Shown: positions 36,351-46,280, counted from the stretch's first letter. The stretch is 64,000 bases of DNA from Pseudomonas sp. KU26590 (GCF_026153515.1 NZ_CP110644.1:186001-250000), one strand, 5' to 3'. Notes: generated by a model from the letters alone, not told the origin. Translations and numbers: made by a program.

Positions 36351-38261
36351 TCAGGACAAGGCTTCCAGCTCGGCTTGCATCGACTCCAGCAATTCCAGTG
36401 CTTCCATCCACGCTTCTTCAAGCTCGGATTCACGGGATTTAAGCTTGGCCTGGTCGGCCAGCAGGTCGCGCAGTTTGTCTTTGTTGGCGGCCTCGTAGAT
36501 GCCACTGTCGCCCAAAGCTGTTTCGATCTTCGCCAGCTTCTCGTGCAGCGTGCCGAGGTCCTTCTCAAGCTTGTCGGCTTCGCGCTTGTGCGGGGCGAGT
36601 TGCTGGCGCAACGCGGCGGCCTGCTGTCGCTGGGCTTTCTTGTCGGTCTTGTCGACGTTCACCGGCGTATTGCTGGCCGGTGCATTGCGCAGGCGGTAGT
36701 CCACCAGCCAACGCGCATAGTCATCCAGATCGCCATCGAACTCTTGAACCAGGCCATCAGCAACGAGCAGGAAGTTGTCAGTCGTGCTTTTGAGCAAATG
36801 TCGATCGTGTGAGACCACCAGCACCGCGCCACTGAACTCCTGCAGCGCCATGGTCAGGGCCAGTCGCATTTCCAGATCCAGGTGGTTGGTCGGTTCGTCG
36901 AGCAGCAGCAGGTTGGGTTTGTCCCAGGCAATCAGGGCCAAGGCCAGCCGCGCTTTCTCGCCACCGGAGAAATTCAGCACCGGCTCGTCGAGACGCGCGC
37001 CGCGGAAGTCGAACCCGCCCAGGAAATCCCGCAGTGCCTGTTCGCGCTCTGTGGGCGCAATGCGTTGAAGGTGCAGCAACGGACTGGCCTTGGCGTCCAG
37101 AGAATCGAGCTGATGCTGGGCGAAGTAGCCAACCACCGTGTTTTCGCCACGCACCATGCGCCCGCTCAACGGCTCGAGTTCGCCCGCGAGGTTTTTGATC
37201 AGCGTGGATTTACCGGCGCCGTTCGGGCCCAGCAAGCCGATGCGTGCGCCCGGCGTCAGTTGCAGCTTCACCTTTTGCAGGATGGCCTTATCGCCATAGC
37301 CCAGTCGCGCGTCAGACAAATCCATCAGCGGGCTGGAGATCTTGTTCGATTCGCGGAAGGTGAAGTCGAACGGAGAATCGACGTGGGCCGCCGACAGCTC
37401 TTCCATGCGCTCAAGCGCCTTGATCCGGCTCTGGGCCTGCTTGGCCTTGGTGGCCTGGGCCTTGAAGCGCGTGATGAATTTCTCCATGTGCGCGCGCTGG
37501 GCCTGTTGCTTGTCGTAGGCCTGCTGTTGCTGGGCCAGGCGTTCGGCACGCGCGCGTTCGAAAGCGCTGTAACCGCCGCGATAAAGCGTGATCTTTTTCT
37601 GCTCGACATGGGCAACGTGATCGACCACCGCATCCAGAAAATCGCGGTCGTGGGAGATCAACAGCAGGGTGCCCTGGTAGCTCTTGAGCCAGTCTTCAAG
37701 CCAGAGAATGGCATCGAGGTCCAAGTGGTTGGTCGGCTCATCGAGCAGCAGCAGGTCCGAGGGACACATCAAAGCCTGGGCCAGGTTCAGACGCATCCGC
37801 CAGCCACCGGAGAAATCGCTGACCGGGCGCTCCATCTGTTCGTTGGTAAAGCCCAGTCCTGCCAGCAGTTTGCGTGCCCGCGCATCGGCGGTGTAGCCAT
37901 CGGCGCTGTCGAGCTCAGAATGCAGACGGGCCTGCGCGGCGCCGTCCTGGGCGGCCTCGGCAGCAGCGAGGTCATGCTGCACCTGGCGCAGACGCAGATC
38001 ACCGTCGAGAACGTAGTCCACCGCCAGACGGTCGAGGGTATCGACCTCCTGACGCATGTGGGCGATGCGCCAGTCGGCGGGCAGCAGGCAGTCGCCGTTG
38101 TCGGGGGTCAGTTCACCCCGCAGCAGCGCGAACAGGCTGGATTTACCGGCGCCGTTGGCGCCGATCAGACCGGCTTTCTGGCCGGCGTGCAGGGTCAACT
38201 CGGCGTCTTCTAGCAGACGTTGCGGACCACGCTGTAAGGTAAGGCTTTGAAGTCTGATCAT
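36351..38261 (-). CDS. ABC-F family ATPase (YheS type)
   Basis: Soluble protein of 636 residues with two ABC domains and no membrane segments. ATG 38259-38261 (MIRLQSLTLQRG). First P-loop GANGAGKSS with signature SGGWRMRLNLAQAL and DEPTNHLDLD; a charged linker (P-site tRNA interaction motif region, about 240-310); second P-loop GPNGAGKST with SGGEKARLALALI and DEPTNHLDLE. The C-terminal 90 residues are a coiled coil. ABC-F proteins bind the ribosomal E site and modulate stalled translation. YheS is the closest E. coli relative by layout. Confidence 0.9.
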   Translation of the reverse strand: MIRLQSLTLQRGPQRLLEDAELTLHAGQKAGLIGANGAGKSSLFALLRGELTPDNGDCLLPADWRIAHMRQEVDTLDRLAVDYVLDGDLRLRQVQHDLAAAEAAQDGAAQARLHSELDSADGYTADARARKLLAGLGFTNEQMERPVSDFSGGWRMRLNLAQALMCPSDLLLLDEPTNHLDLDAILWLEDWLKSYQGTLLLISHDRDFLDAVVDHVAHVEQKKITLYRGGYSAFERARAERLAQQQQAYDKQQAQRAHMEKFITRFKAQATKAKQAQSRIKALERMEELSAAHVDSPFDFTFRESNKISSPLMDLSDARLGYGDKAILQKVKLQLTPGARIGLLGPNGAGKSTLIKNLAGELEPLSGRMVRGENTVVGYFAQHQLDSLDAKASPLLHLQRIAPTEREQALRDFLGGFDFRGARLDEPVLNFSGGEKARLALALIAWDKPNLLLLDEPTNHLDLEMRLALTMALQEFSGAVLVVSHDRHLLKSTTDNFLLVADGLVQEFDGDLDDYARWLVDYRLRNAPASNTPVNVDKTDKKAQRQQAAALRQQLAPHKREADKLEKDLGTLHEKLAKIETALGDSGIYEAANKDKLRDLLADQAKLKSRESELEEAWMEALELLESMQAELEALS

Positions 38262-38301
38262 AATGGCGGCGGAGTCTACCAGCTTCGCCCAAAACAGGTA
38301 G

Positions 38302-38775
38302 ATGACGATGCGTTCGGACCTTTGGAGCTTCACCCTCGATTTCTATGCTCGCCCAGGCGTCGAGCAGGCGTGCCTGAACCTGCAAGCCAACGGCGCCAAT
38401 GTCTGCGCGCTGCTGTGCGGCGTCTGGATGGACCGGCGCGGTGTGCAGTTCGACCCGGAGCGGGCACGACAAATCGGACAATTGGCCGACCCTTGGCACG
38501 AGCAAGTAGTGGGGCCTTTACGGGATATTCGGACACGCTGGAAGGCCGACGCGGCAGAAGACGAAGAGCTGAATGCGTTACGCGACAGGCTGAAAACCCT
38601 TGAGCTGGATGCCGAGCGTGAGTTGCTGGTGCGACTGCAGCGGCTGACCAGAGACTGGCCTGAGCGAGACGCTCAACCTACGGGTGTGTGGCTGGAAGCG
38701 CTGGCGGGAGGTGCTGCTCAAGCCAGTCCCGACGCGTTGCAGATTCTGCTTCGCGCCGGGACCGATATCGCTTAA
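38302..38775 (+). CDS. TIGR02444 family protein
   Basis: Conserved protein of 157 residues, unknown function. The N-terminus SDLWSFTLDFYARPGVEQACLNLQANGANVCALLCGVWMDRRG is the conserved core; the rest is charged helix. ATG 38302 and ATG 38308 are both usable. It is divergent from the ABC-F gene (40 bases apart, so promoters overlap the coding starts) and converges with algP, overlapping its stop by four bases (38772-38775). Confidence 0.85.
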   Translation: MTMRSDLWSFTLDFYARPGVEQACLNLQANGANVCALLCGVWMDRRGVQFDPERARQIGQLADPWHEQVVGPLRDIRTRWKADAAEDEELNALRDRLKTLELDAERELLVRLQRLTRDWPERDAQPTGVWLEALAGGAAQASPDALQILLRAGTDIA

Positions 38776-39761
38776 GACGCGCTGTTCGACGTCGAATCAG
38801 CGGCCGGCGCAGGGGACGCTGCCGGAGCAGCAGGCGCTGCGGCCGCTGGCTTGGCTGTCGCGGAGACAACAGGCTTGGCGGCCGGTTTTGCCGCCGGCTT
38901 CGCTGCGACTGGCTTGGCAGCAGCAGGCTTGGATGCTGCTGGCTTGGCGGCAGGCTTGGCGGCTACTTTGCTCGCGGCAGGCTTCGCGACGGCACTGGTG
39001 GCTGGTTTTGCAGCAGGCGCTTTAGCTGGAGCAAGTTTGGCAGCAGCTTTCACAGCGGCCGGTTTGGCAGCGGTGGTCTTGGCTACAGGCTTAACAGCCG
39101 ATTTCGCGGCAACAGCGGTTTTGGCAGCGGGCTTGCTTGCGGCGCTGGCGGCGGGTTTGGCAGCAGGTGCCTTGCTCGCAGCAGGCTTGGCGGCCACGGT
39201 TTTCGCAGTCACTTTGGCAACGGTTTTTTCAGCAACGGCTTTGACTGCAGTTTTAGCAGCAGGCTTTGCCGGTGCTGCCTTGGCCGCAGGCTTTGCAGGT
39301 GTTTTCGCAGGTGATTTTGCCACGACAGGCTTGGCAGCCGCTGGAACAGGGGCTTTAACAGCGCGATCATTCAGCGCTTTACCAACGGCTTCCTTCACGC
39401 GGCCAATGCCTTGGGCCAGCTTCAGGCTTTCCTGAGCATCACGCTTGAGGTTGAGGATGTAGCTGCGGGTTTCGGTCTGACGATCTTTCAACGCGTCGAG
39501 CAACGATTCGAGCTCGGACACGCTGTCTTTGGCCTTGCCTTGCGCCTTGGCTTTACCAGCGGCGGCGGCGTCCTGCAATTTGGTGCGCGACTTGTGCAGT
39601 TTTTCCTGCGCCTTGCCACGTTGTTTCTCGAGCTTGGCGAGCAGTTTTTCAGCGTCAGCCAATGCTTGAGAGCAGGCATTTTCGAGATGTTCGAGCAGGC
39701 TGCCCGAAAGCTGTTGAAGCAAATGCAACGGAGTATTTACTGGCTTCTTGGTGGCCGACAT
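38772..39761 (-). CDS. algP: AlgP-like protein with Lys-Pro-Ala-Ala repeat tail
   Basis: Protein of 329 residues in two parts. Residues 1 to about 135 are helical and charged (TPLHLLQQLSGSLLEHLENACSQALADAEKLLAKLE, later LKRDAQESLKLAQGIGRVKEAVGKAL), a phasin-like or coiled-coil region. Residues about 140-320 are a low-complexity tail of KPAA, KTA and KAPAAKPA units, similar to eukaryotic histone H1 tails. In P. aeruginosa AlgP (AlgR3) binds DNA and affects alginate gene algD. AGGAGGTAAG precedes the ATG. The repeat can change length by slippage or recombination. Beside algQ as in related genomes. Confidence 0.88.
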   Translation of the reverse strand: MSATKKPVNTPLHLLQQLSGSLLEHLENACSQALADAEKLLAKLEKQRGKAQEKLHKSRTKLQDAAAAGKAKAQGKAKDSVSELESLLDALKDRQTETRSYILNLKRDAQESLKLAQGIGRVKEAVGKALNDRAVKAPVPAAAKPVVAKSPAKTPAKPAAKAAPAKPAAKTAVKAVAEKTVAKVTAKTVAAKPAASKAPAAKPAASAASKPAAKTAVAAKSAVKPVAKTTAAKPAAVKAAAKLAPAKAPAAKPATSAVAKPAASKVAAKPAAKPAASKPAAAKPVAAKPAAKPAAKPVVSATAKPAAAAPAAPAASPAPAADSTSNSAS

Positions 39762-39940
39762 GACTTACCTCCTGGCTGATTTGAGTGCGGCCATACTAGA
39801 CCTCCGCCCGCACCGCCGCTAGGGCATCTTGACACTACAATCCCCGCTCTGTTGCAAGACGCCGAAAAACGCGGCAATACCCGTCACGCTCGGGCTTCAG
39901 CGCTGGCATAATCGCTCACTTCCCAGGCCGGAGAGCATTC

Positions 39941-40618
39941 ATGTCGCGCTACCTGTTTATGTCGTTGTTCCTCTTGGTACCCCTTGCTCACGCGACCGAT
40001 GCTCCGGCGTCCGACAACACACACGACCTTTCCTATAGCCTCGGCGCAAGCCTGGGGGAGCGTCTGCGCCAGGAAGCACCTGACCTGCAGTTGCCGGCGC
40101 TGCTCGAAGGCCTGCAGTCGGCGTACCAAGGCAAGCCGCTGGCGATCAAACAGGAACGCATGGAGCAGATTCTCAGCGACCACGACGCCGCCCTTGCCCA
40201 GGCTGAAAACTCCGGTCAGACCGAGCCGCAGACTGAAGCGGCGCTGAAGGACGAGCGCAAGTTCATGGACGCCGAGAAAGCCAAACCGGACGTTCGCCAA
40301 CTCGCGGACGGCATCCTGATGACCGAGCTGACGCCGGGTAACGGTCCTAAACCCGACATCAATGGTCGTGTGCAGGTGAAGTATGTCGGACGTCTGCCGG
40401 ACGGCACGATCTTCGATCAAAGCCAGCAGCCGCAATGGTTCCGCCTGGACAGCGTCATCGCCGGCTGGACCACCGCCCTTGCCGACATGCCAGTGGGTGC
40501 CAAATGGCGGCTGGTCATCCCCTCGGCTCAAGCGTATGGCGCAGAAGGCGCGGGCGATCTGATCGATCCATACACGCCGCTGGTGTTCGAAATCGAGCTG
40601 CTCGGGGTGTCGCAGTAA
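39941..40618 (+). CDS. FKBP-type peptidyl-prolyl isomerase
   Basis: Periplasmic or secreted FKBP isomerase of 225 residues. Signal peptide MSRYLFMSLFLLVPLAHA. Residues about 22-110 form the N-terminal dimerisation domain of FkpA/Mip-like proteins (LSYSLGASLGERLRQEAPDLQL, KFMDAEKAKPDVRQLADGILM). The FKBP domain follows: INGRVQVKYVGRLPDGTIFDQS, VIAGWTTALADMPVGAKWRLVIPSAQAYG, and the closing PYTPLVFEIELLG. It is divergent from algP and converges on algQ. Confidence 0.9.
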   Translation: MSRYLFMSLFLLVPLAHATDAPASDNTHDLSYSLGASLGERLRQEAPDLQLPALLEGLQSAYQGKPLAIKQERMEQILSDHDAALAQAENSGQTEPQTEAALKDERKFMDAEKAKPDVRQLADGILMTELTPGNGPKPDINGRVQVKYVGRLPDGTIFDQSQQPQWFRLDSVIAGWTTALADMPVGAKWRLVIPSAQAYGAEGAGDLIDPYTPLVFEIELLGVSQ

Positions 40619-40668
40619 CGCCGGAGCTGGCCAGGGCTCGGGCGCAACAGATCACAAAAACAGATCAT

Positions 40669-40694
40669 AAAAAAAGGGTGCCCAGGGCACCCTT
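40669..40694 (-). terminator. Rho-independent terminator of algQ
   Basis: AAGGGTGCC (40674-40682), loop CAG, GGCACCCTT (40686-40694) form a 9-bp stem; on the minus strand it runs into seven T (complement of 40669-40675). It lies about 20 bases past the algQ stop and may also slow convergent FKBP transcription. Confidence 0.85.
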
Positions 40695-40713
40695 GCTTAC
40701 ATCAGCGGCCTTC

Positions 40714-41172
40714 TCAGACCTCTTCCTCAACCTGTTCCTTGTGCGCGTTGTGCAGCACTTCGATCAGGCAGTCTTCCAGCTCAAAGCGCTCATGCAGCAA
40801 GCCGCCCAATTCCTGGAATTTCTCAGTCACGCACTTGCCTTCATCGCAGAGATCGTTGAACGCCAGCAGCTTCTCGGTGATGACGTCGAGGCGAGGATAA
40901 ATCGTGTCAGCCAGATCGAGGCCGCGCTGGTTATTGAACGCCTTGGCTTCGTTGGTCAGTTGCTCGTAGATTTCGAAATGACCCGCCGACACGTAATCGA
41001 CCAGCGTGCCGCAGAATTCTTGCAAGGGCGCGCGCTTTTCCGAAAACGCTCCCGGCTCTGCACTCAAGGCGTAATAAGCCGTGATCAACTCGTTGCGCTC
41101 CAGCAACCAGCGGTCAATCAGCTTGTGAACCCCACCCCAGCGTTCCTGAGCGTTCTGACAACTTTCCAGCAT
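40714..41172 (-). CDS. algQ: Sigma-70 regulator AlgQ (Rsd family)
   Basis: Anti-sigma-70 protein of 152 residues from ATG 41170-41172 ([30 protein letters not shown]), the typical Rsd/AlgQ start; the frame extends nine codons upstream without family resemblance. Conserved helices include [20 protein letters not shown] and [23 protein letters not shown]. AlgQ binds region 4 of sigma-70 and in P. aeruginosa affects alginate, siderophore and polyphosphate levels. It has its own terminator. Confidence 0.94.
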   Translation of the reverse strand: MLESCQNAQERWGGVHKLIDRWLLERNELITAYYALSAEPGAFSEKRAPLQEFCGTLVDYVSAGHFEIYEQLTNEAKAFNNQRGLDLADTIYPRLDVITEKLLAFNDLCDEGKCVTEKFQELGGLLHERFELEDCLIEVLHNAHKEQVEEEV

Positions 41173-41353
41173 GATGTTCTCTCTTCCCTTCAGGGGCATG
41201 CTGCTTCAAGCGCTTTCTGGTTCGGTCCGAGGGTTGTCGGAACCGGCCTGGCAAAGCGTCGACAGCAGCATTGATCCGATGTACGTGCGGCCCACATTAT
41301 GCCCGCATGACTAGCCCTTCAAGGTACGCAGGACAGAAAGTTCATACAAGTGT

Positions 41354-41881
41354 TTAATCCGGAGTCCCCACATCCATTGATCTGAATCGGCGAAACTCGA
41401 TAAAAAGGTAATAGAGCGCGAACAGGCACAAGCCGGAAAACGCGAGCAGGCTCCACTCCGGCAAGCTGATGCCGAACAGCGACCAGTTGATCTCGGAACA
41501 CCCTGCACTTCCCGCCAGCACCATCATCAAAACTTTCACGTAGGTTTGCGTTTCCATCAGGTAGTGAAGGTTTTGAATGCACGCGGCCATGTTCTCGGGC
41601 GGCGAAGCCTGCAACCAGACCTGACGTGCCGCGACGCTTGCCCCCAGAGCGGAAAACAGGAAAAGAATCCCTGCGTAGATCCGCCAGCCGGACTTGCCAG
41701 GCGCATGCAGCGCGGCGAGCAGGCACACACCCGCTGATAACGCCATGAGCACTCGCTGAAGCAGACACATCGGGCATGGCGCCGCATCAACCACTGGGCC
41801 GAGATAAAGCGTCGCTCCCACAATCGATGCGCAGGCCAGAAACGCCAGAGAGAACAAGGAGCGCGTACGAGCCAGCTGCAT
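41354..41881 (-). CDS. dsbB: Disulfide bond formation protein DsbB
   Basis: Four-helix inner-membrane quinone reductase that reoxidises DsbA, 175 residues. The first periplasmic loop has CPMC (Cys36, Cys39) followed by LLQR, and the second loop provides Cys101 and Cys128 (MAACIQN and AGCSEI), the complete four-Cys relay. It is near algQ and the hem genes as in other Pseudomonas, where this copy is often called DsbH. Confidence 0.92.
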   Translation of the reverse strand: MQLARTRSLFSLAFLACASIVGATLYLGPVVDAAPCPMCLLQRVLMALSAGVCLLAALHAPGKSGWRIYAGILFLFSALGASVAARQVWLQASPPENMAACIQNLHYLMETQTYVKVLMMVLAGSAGCSEINWSLFGISLPEWSLLAFSGLCLFALYYLFIEFRRFRSMDVGTPD

Positions 41882-42085
41882 GGAAAATCCGTAACAAAAG
41901 ACGAAGGCGGCTACGGTAGAGGAAAGCGCGAGTCGCTTTCAAGGCACCTAACGGAGGATATTTCTTTGTTGATGTAGGTAAATCCCGACGCCGTGCTTAA
42001 GACGTTATACCGGTAGCTCGAAGATCCTCTCAACAAGCCACACAAAGCACAGAAACGTCCTACACAAAACAAAGAATCAGACACT

Positions 42086-42111
42086 GAAGAGGCCCGCAAT
42101 CGGGCCTCTTC
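42086..42111. terminator. Hairpin after the hem operon
   Basis: GAAGAGGCCCG (42086-42096), loop CAAT, CGGGCCTCTTC (42101-42111): an 11-bp perfect stem 20 bases past the hemY stop. No long T-run on either strand, so termination is probable from stem strength and position but not certain. The rest of 41882-42132 is AT-richer than its surroundings and shows no gene. Confidence 0.6.
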
Positions 42112-42132
42112 ATGTTCAAGTCGGACGCCAGT

Positions 42133-43380
42133 CTAGACGCGTGTCAGCGCTGGCAACGGACGGGCGAGCAAGCGCTCATCCAGTAGACCCAGACCTTCCT
42201 GAAACAGCTGATTGCTGCGATCGGTCTCGCCCAGTTGCGCAAGCAAACGAGCCAGTTCGGCACACGCTTCCGGGTTGCGCTGCAACCTCAAGCTGGACTC
42301 GAGATAATCACGCGCTTTACCCCACAAGCTGCTTTGCAGGCAGAGACGGCCCAGGGTCAATAGCAAGCCTGGGTCATCGGTATGACTTTTCAGCCAACCT
42401 TCAGCGGTCTGCAGTTGTTTGGCAGGATCGGCGCCGCGCACCAGCCCGTAAAGCCGCGCAAGATGAGTGTTGTAGTCGCGCTTCATGGCCGTGCGCAAGA
42501 CTTCCTCGGCCTGAACGTCGGCGCCCAGACGACGCAGCTGTTCGGCATACGCCAATACCAGAGCGGGCTCCTGGCGCTGGGCCGAGGTCAGTTGCTGCCA
42601 GGCGTTTTCCAGCGAGGGAAGACCCGTACCGATGCTATCGCTGTCGGATTCACGATGGGCCGCCAGCGAGAGGTTTTCGCCCCAGGCGCGTCTTTCCAGC
42701 TCGGCCAGCTCTTGCGCCGGGAGCACCTTGTCCTTTCGCAGCTCGGGCATCAGACGAATCAACTCTGCCCACTCGCCGCGCTCACGATACAGGCGCTGCA
42801 ACTGGCGCAACACCTGAGGGTTATGCGGATGGCGTTCTTGCATGGCCTGCAAGGTCGCCAGCGCTCCGTCGAGGTCGCCACGATCGACCTGCAATTGCGA
42901 GTGGCTCAGCGCGATGGCCAGCTCGGCGTGCGGCTGACGTTCCAGTGCGCGCTCCAGCAGGTTATCGCTTTCCTCGTAGCGGCCCTGTTCGTTCGCTGCC
43001 CGGGCTGCGCCGAGGTAGTACAGCAGTGGCTGACGTTCCGCCTCGGCGGCGCGATGCAGGTTGCGTTGCGCACTGGCCCAGCGCCCTTCGGCGAGGTCCA
43101 GCTGCCCTTGCTCGATCGCGTTCTGCACACGACGGCTGCGGTTGCGGCGCGACCACGGATTGACCACGCCGCCGGAAGTCGTCAGCAAGGTAATCAGCAC
43201 GCGCACCAGCCACAGAATGAAGAGGACGGCGACAAGTAATGCCAGCGCTGCCCAAATGCTCGATTCGTAGCGGAAAGTGTCATAGGAAATCAGCACGTAG
43301 CCGGCATGACGAGAGATCGCGACGCCTATCAGCGCCGCCGCCACGACCAGCACGAAGAGGATGACGTAAGCGCGCTTCAT
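42133..43380 (-). CDS. hemY: HemY family TPR membrane protein
   Basis: Inner-membrane protein of 415 residues, with two N-terminal helices (AYVILFVLVVAAALIGVAIS and WAALALLVAVLFILWLVRVLITLL) and a cytoplasmic or periplasmic series of TPR helices (ALERQPHAELAIALSHSQLQVDRGDLDGAL and others). Found with hemX and hemD in many gammaproteobacteria; this HemY is unrelated to the protoporphyrinogen oxidase of that name, and its exact role in heme synthesis is not established. Start overlaps the hemX stop by four bases. Confidence 0.9.
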   Translation of the reverse strand: MKRAYVILFVLVVAAALIGVAISRHAGYVLISYDTFRYESSIWAALALLVAVLFILWLVRVLITLLTTSGGVVNPWSRRNRSRRVQNAIEQGQLDLAEGRWASAQRNLHRAAEAERQPLLYYLGAARAANEQGRYEESDNLLERALERQPHAELAIALSHSQLQVDRGDLDGALATLQAMQERHPHNPQVLRQLQRLYRERGEWAELIRLMPELRKDKVLPAQELAELERRAWGENLSLAAHRESDSDSIGTGLPSLENAWQQLTSAQRQEPALVLAYAEQLRRLGADVQAEEVLRTAMKRDYNTHLARLYGLVRGADPAKQLQTAEGWLKSHTDDPGLLLTLGRLCLQSSLWGKARDYLESSLRLQRNPEACAELARLLAQLGETDRSNQLFQEGLGLLDERLLARPLPALTRV

Positions 43381-44519
43381 GGCTGTTTCCCGGGCTGCGC
43401 CTCGTCAGTGCGTTTCTCCAGCGCACCGCCAACAGGCGTATGACGCTGCTCGAGATACGCCTGAACCGCAGCCAGACTTTGTGTCAGGTCAGGGGTTGCC
43501 ACGGAGACCGGCTGCTTGCCCAGCTCATCCAGACGCTGGCCGAGGGCTTTGCTCTGTTGGTTATCGCGATTGAAATTGTTGTCCAGAACGCTTCGGGCTT
43601 CGGCCATGGCCTTTTCATAGACCGGGGCCTGGCCGTTAAGCGCGGCCCATTGCGCCTGCTCGATTGCCAGGCTCAGCGCCAGACGGACTTGGGTCAGGCT
43701 CTGGCCTGCCAGCAACGGACGAATATTCTTGTCTGCGTGAAAATCGATCCGCACGAACCGGGAGATCTTGTCCCACCACTTGGCCCAATAGCTGTCCTCG
43801 CTCCCATCGGTCAAACCGAACAGCGAATCGCCCTTGTCGACATATTCCGGCGCCAGCTCATTCAACTGCGCGACCTGATCACGCACGGCCGCCAGCTGCA
43901 GGAACAATCCGGTACGATCCGGTTGGTCGACGCTGCGCAGCGCGGTCAGGCTCTTGGCCAATTGCTCACGGGCCGCGAAGGCTGCCGGATCGTCCTGCTC
44001 GCGCAGGATCTCGTCAGCGCCCTGGACCAGCGCTGCCGCACTGTTGATGTCTTGCAGAGCAGACAGCCTCAAGCTCGCCAGGCGCAGCAAATGCTCCGCC
44101 TCGGCGAGACGCCAATCCTTGCGGCTGGCACCGAGCACAGTCTCTACACGCTGGCTCAGGCGCTGCTGATCACCCTGCAACTGCGTGACCAGGCGCCGGC
44201 GGTCCTCGAGCTCTTGGGCCGGAGGCAACTGCGCGAGACGCGCGGCGATCTGTTGCTCGCTCTGCTTAAGCGCTTGAGTTTGCGAGCCGATGTCCTGCAA
44301 CTGACCCGACTGCTCCTGATGACCGGCCTGCATGGCGCGCAGTTGCCAAACGCTCCAGCCGCCAACGGCAACGCCCGCAGCGCCCAGCAACAGCGCCAGT
44401 ATAGCGAGCCCGTTGCTGCTTCGGCGATTCGACGGTTCTTTGTACGCTGGATCCGGCAGCGGCTCAGGTTTGGCCAGTACTGGTTCAACGTCATCTTTTG
44501 GCAAGACTGTTTCGCTCAC
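43377..44519 (-). CDS. hemX: HemX family membrane protein
   Basis: Membrane-anchored protein of 380 residues. A GTG start at 44517-44519 (MSETVLPKDDVEPV) is chosen because AAGGATG lies eight bases upstream; the frame upstream lacks an ATG with a site. One membrane helix, GLAILALLLGAAGVAVGGWSVW, is followed by a long coiled-coil region (QLPPAQELEDRRRLVTQLQGDQQRL) and a C-terminal helical domain. Databases often call it uroporphyrinogen-III C-methyltransferase, but no SAM-binding methyltransferase motif is present. Operon member between hemD and hemY. Confidence 0.88.
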   Translation of the reverse strand: MSETVLPKDDVEPVLAKPEPLPDPAYKEPSNRRSSNGLAILALLLGAAGVAVGGWSVWQLRAMQAGHQEQSGQLQDIGSQTQALKQSEQQIAARLAQLPPAQELEDRRRLVTQLQGDQQRLSQRVETVLGASRKDWRLAEAEHLLRLASLRLSALQDINSAAALVQGADEILREQDDPAAFAAREQLAKSLTALRSVDQPDRTGLFLQLAAVRDQVAQLNELAPEYVDKGDSLFGLTDGSEDSYWAKWWDKISRFVRIDFHADKNIRPLLAGQSLTQVRLALSLAIEQAQWAALNGQAPVYEKAMAEARSVLDNNFNRDNQQSKALGQRLDELGKQPVSVATPDLTQSLAAVQAYLEQRHTPVGGALEKRTDEAQPGKQP

Positions 44520-44568
44520 GTGTCCATCCTTTGCATTTGGGGCGTCGCGTAATCCGACTGATCGAGCA

Positions 44569-45342
44569 TTACGCCTGTGAGGCAGGCGCGGGGAATTCGC
44601 GCAATGCTGCCAGCAAAGCCGGGGCGCTGGCGCCACGGCAGTCCACTACGTTAAGAGCCCCGGCGGCACGCGCCATTTCGGCGACCCGGGGGCTTGGTAC
44701 AAACAAAGGCACCTGCGCAAGCGTAGGCCAGGCGTCGCCCGCCAACTCACGCAGATGCTCGAAACCCTGTCCACTGCTGACCACCAGCCCATTCAAGCGT
44801 TCCGCTTTAACCGTATCGGGCAACGCGAAAGCCGGGTATTGCGGCAGGTGGCGACGATACAACGGTAGGTAATCGACCACCACACCAAGCTCACGCAACC
44901 GCTCGGCGAGCAGCTCGCGGCCGTCTTCGCCACGCATGATCAGCACTTTGGGGTCGTAGCCCGAGAGGGCCTGTTGAAACTGTGGCAGGTCGAGCAACGC
45001 TTCGCTGTCATCGCCCTGCTCGGGGAAGAAAACGTGCAGGCCATAGTCATCGAGGATCTGCGCGGTGGCCGCGCCGACAGTGAACCACTTCTGCATGGGC
45101 GGCTGCGGCCAGACTTCATCGAGCATCGCCAGCCCCAGACGCGCGGCCGGTTTGCTGACGACGATGACGGCGCAGTACGCCGCGAGGTCGTAGATGATCG
45201 AGCGGCTGGCTTCCGAAACCGGCAGAGGCTCGATCTCCAGCAACGGAAGGCTGGCGCTGTACACGCCGACCTCAGCCAGGGTCTGCGCGAGCGCCTGCGA
45301 TTCCTCGGCGGGACGCGTCAGCAACAGGCGCCAGGCTTTCAC
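44569..45342 (-). CDS. hemD: Uroporphyrinogen-III synthase
   Basis: Cyclises hydroxymethylbilane with inversion of ring D; 257 residues. The sequence is weakly conserved in this family, but the N-terminal [35 protein letters not shown] and the C-terminal [42 protein letters not shown] are recognisable. A GTG start (45340-45342) overlaps the hemC stop by four bases, so it is coupled to the preceding pathway enzyme. Confidence 0.92.
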   Translation of the reverse strand: MKAWRLLLTRPAEESQALAQTLAEVGVYSASLPLLEIEPLPVSEASRSIIYDLAAYCAVIVVSKPAARLGLAMLDEVWPQPPMQKWFTVGAATAQILDDYGLHVFFPEQGDDSEALLDLPQFQQALSGYDPKVLIMRGEDGRELLAERLRELGVVVDYLPLYRRHLPQYPAFALPDTVKAERLNGLVVSSGQGFEHLRELAGDAWPTLAQVPLFVPSPRVAEMARAAGALNVVDCRGASAPALLAALREFPAPASQA

Positions 45343-46280
45343 TCGCCGTCCGCCTCGCCGTATACGGCCTTTAGAATTTTCGCCGCACCCTGAGCCAACA
45401 GCGCTTCGGCCACTTGTACGCCCAGCGTCTGGGCATCGACTTGTGGCGCGCGTGCTTCGGCGTGCAGCAGCACGGTACCGGAGGGATCGCCCACCAGACC
45501 GCGCAGCCAGAGTTGTTCGCCTTCCAGCACTGCGTAGCAGGCGATCGGCACCTGGCAGCCCCCGTTGAGGTGTTTGTTGAGCGCACGCTCAGCGGTAACC
45601 CGCACGGCGGTGTCGTCATGGTGCAACGGGGCCAGCAAGGCATGAAGTTCGATGTCGACGCTGCGGCATTCAATGCCCACCGCGCCCTGCCCGCCTGCCG
45701 GCAAGCTGTGGTCGATGCTGATAGGGGCGGTAATGCGGTCTTCGAAACCCAGGCGGATCAGGCCGGCGGCGGCAAGTATAATCGCGTCGTACTCACCCGC
45801 ATCCAGCTTGGCGAGGCGCGTGTTGACGTTGCCGCGCAGAAACCGGATTTGCAGGTCAGGCCGACGCGCCAGCAACTGAGCCTGCCGACGCAGGCTCGAC
45901 GTCCCCACCACAGCGCCGGCGGGCAGATCATCCAGACTGGCGTAGGTATTGGAAACGAAGGCATCTCGCGGGTCTTCGCGTTCGCAGATGCAGAACAGCC
46001 CGAGCCCCTGAGGGAAGTCCATCGGGACGTCTTTCATCGAGTGAACGGCGATATCGGCGTTGTGCTCCATCAGGGCTGTCTCCAGCTCCTTGACGAACAG
46101 ACCCTTGCCACCGATTTTCGACAGCGGCGAGTCCAGCAGCTTGTCGCCGCGACTGACCATCGGCACCAGCGTCACGATCAGGCCGGGATGCGCCTGCTCC
46201 AGACGCGCCTTGACGTATTCGGCTTGCCAGAGGGCCAGAGCGCTTTTGCGGGTGGCGATGCGGATTTCGCGAGAAGACAT
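45339..46280 (-). CDS. hemC: Hydroxymethylbilane synthase
   Basis: Porphobilinogen deaminase of 313 residues joining four porphobilinogens. [19 protein letters not shown] at the start, VHSMKDVP with catalytic-site Lys/Asp, [18 protein letters not shown], and the dipyrromethane-cofactor Cys in [13 protein letters not shown]. First gene of the hemC-hemD-hemX-hemY operon. About 160 bases separate it from algR on the same strand. Confidence 0.96.
   Translation of the reverse strand: MSSREIRIATRKSALALWQAEYVKARLEQAHPGLIVTLVPMVSRGDKLLDSPLSKIGGKGLFVKELETALMEHNADIAVHSMKDVPMDFPQGLGLFCICEREDPRDAFVSNTYASLDDLPAGAVVGTSSLRRQAQLLARRPDLQIRFLRGNVNTRLAKLDAGEYDAIILAAAGLIRLGFEDRITAPISIDHSLPAGGQGAVGIECRSVDIELHALLAPLHHDDTAVRVTAERALNKHLNGGCQVPIACYAVLEGEQLWLRGLVGDPSGTVLLHAEARAPQVDAQTLGVQVAEALLAQGAAKILKAVYGEADGE

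Noticed and set aside
38780..39370. Regular short repeats suggesting a CRISPR array or minisatellite
   Set aside because: The repeats translate as KPAA-type units in the algP frame, have variable spacing and no unique spacers.
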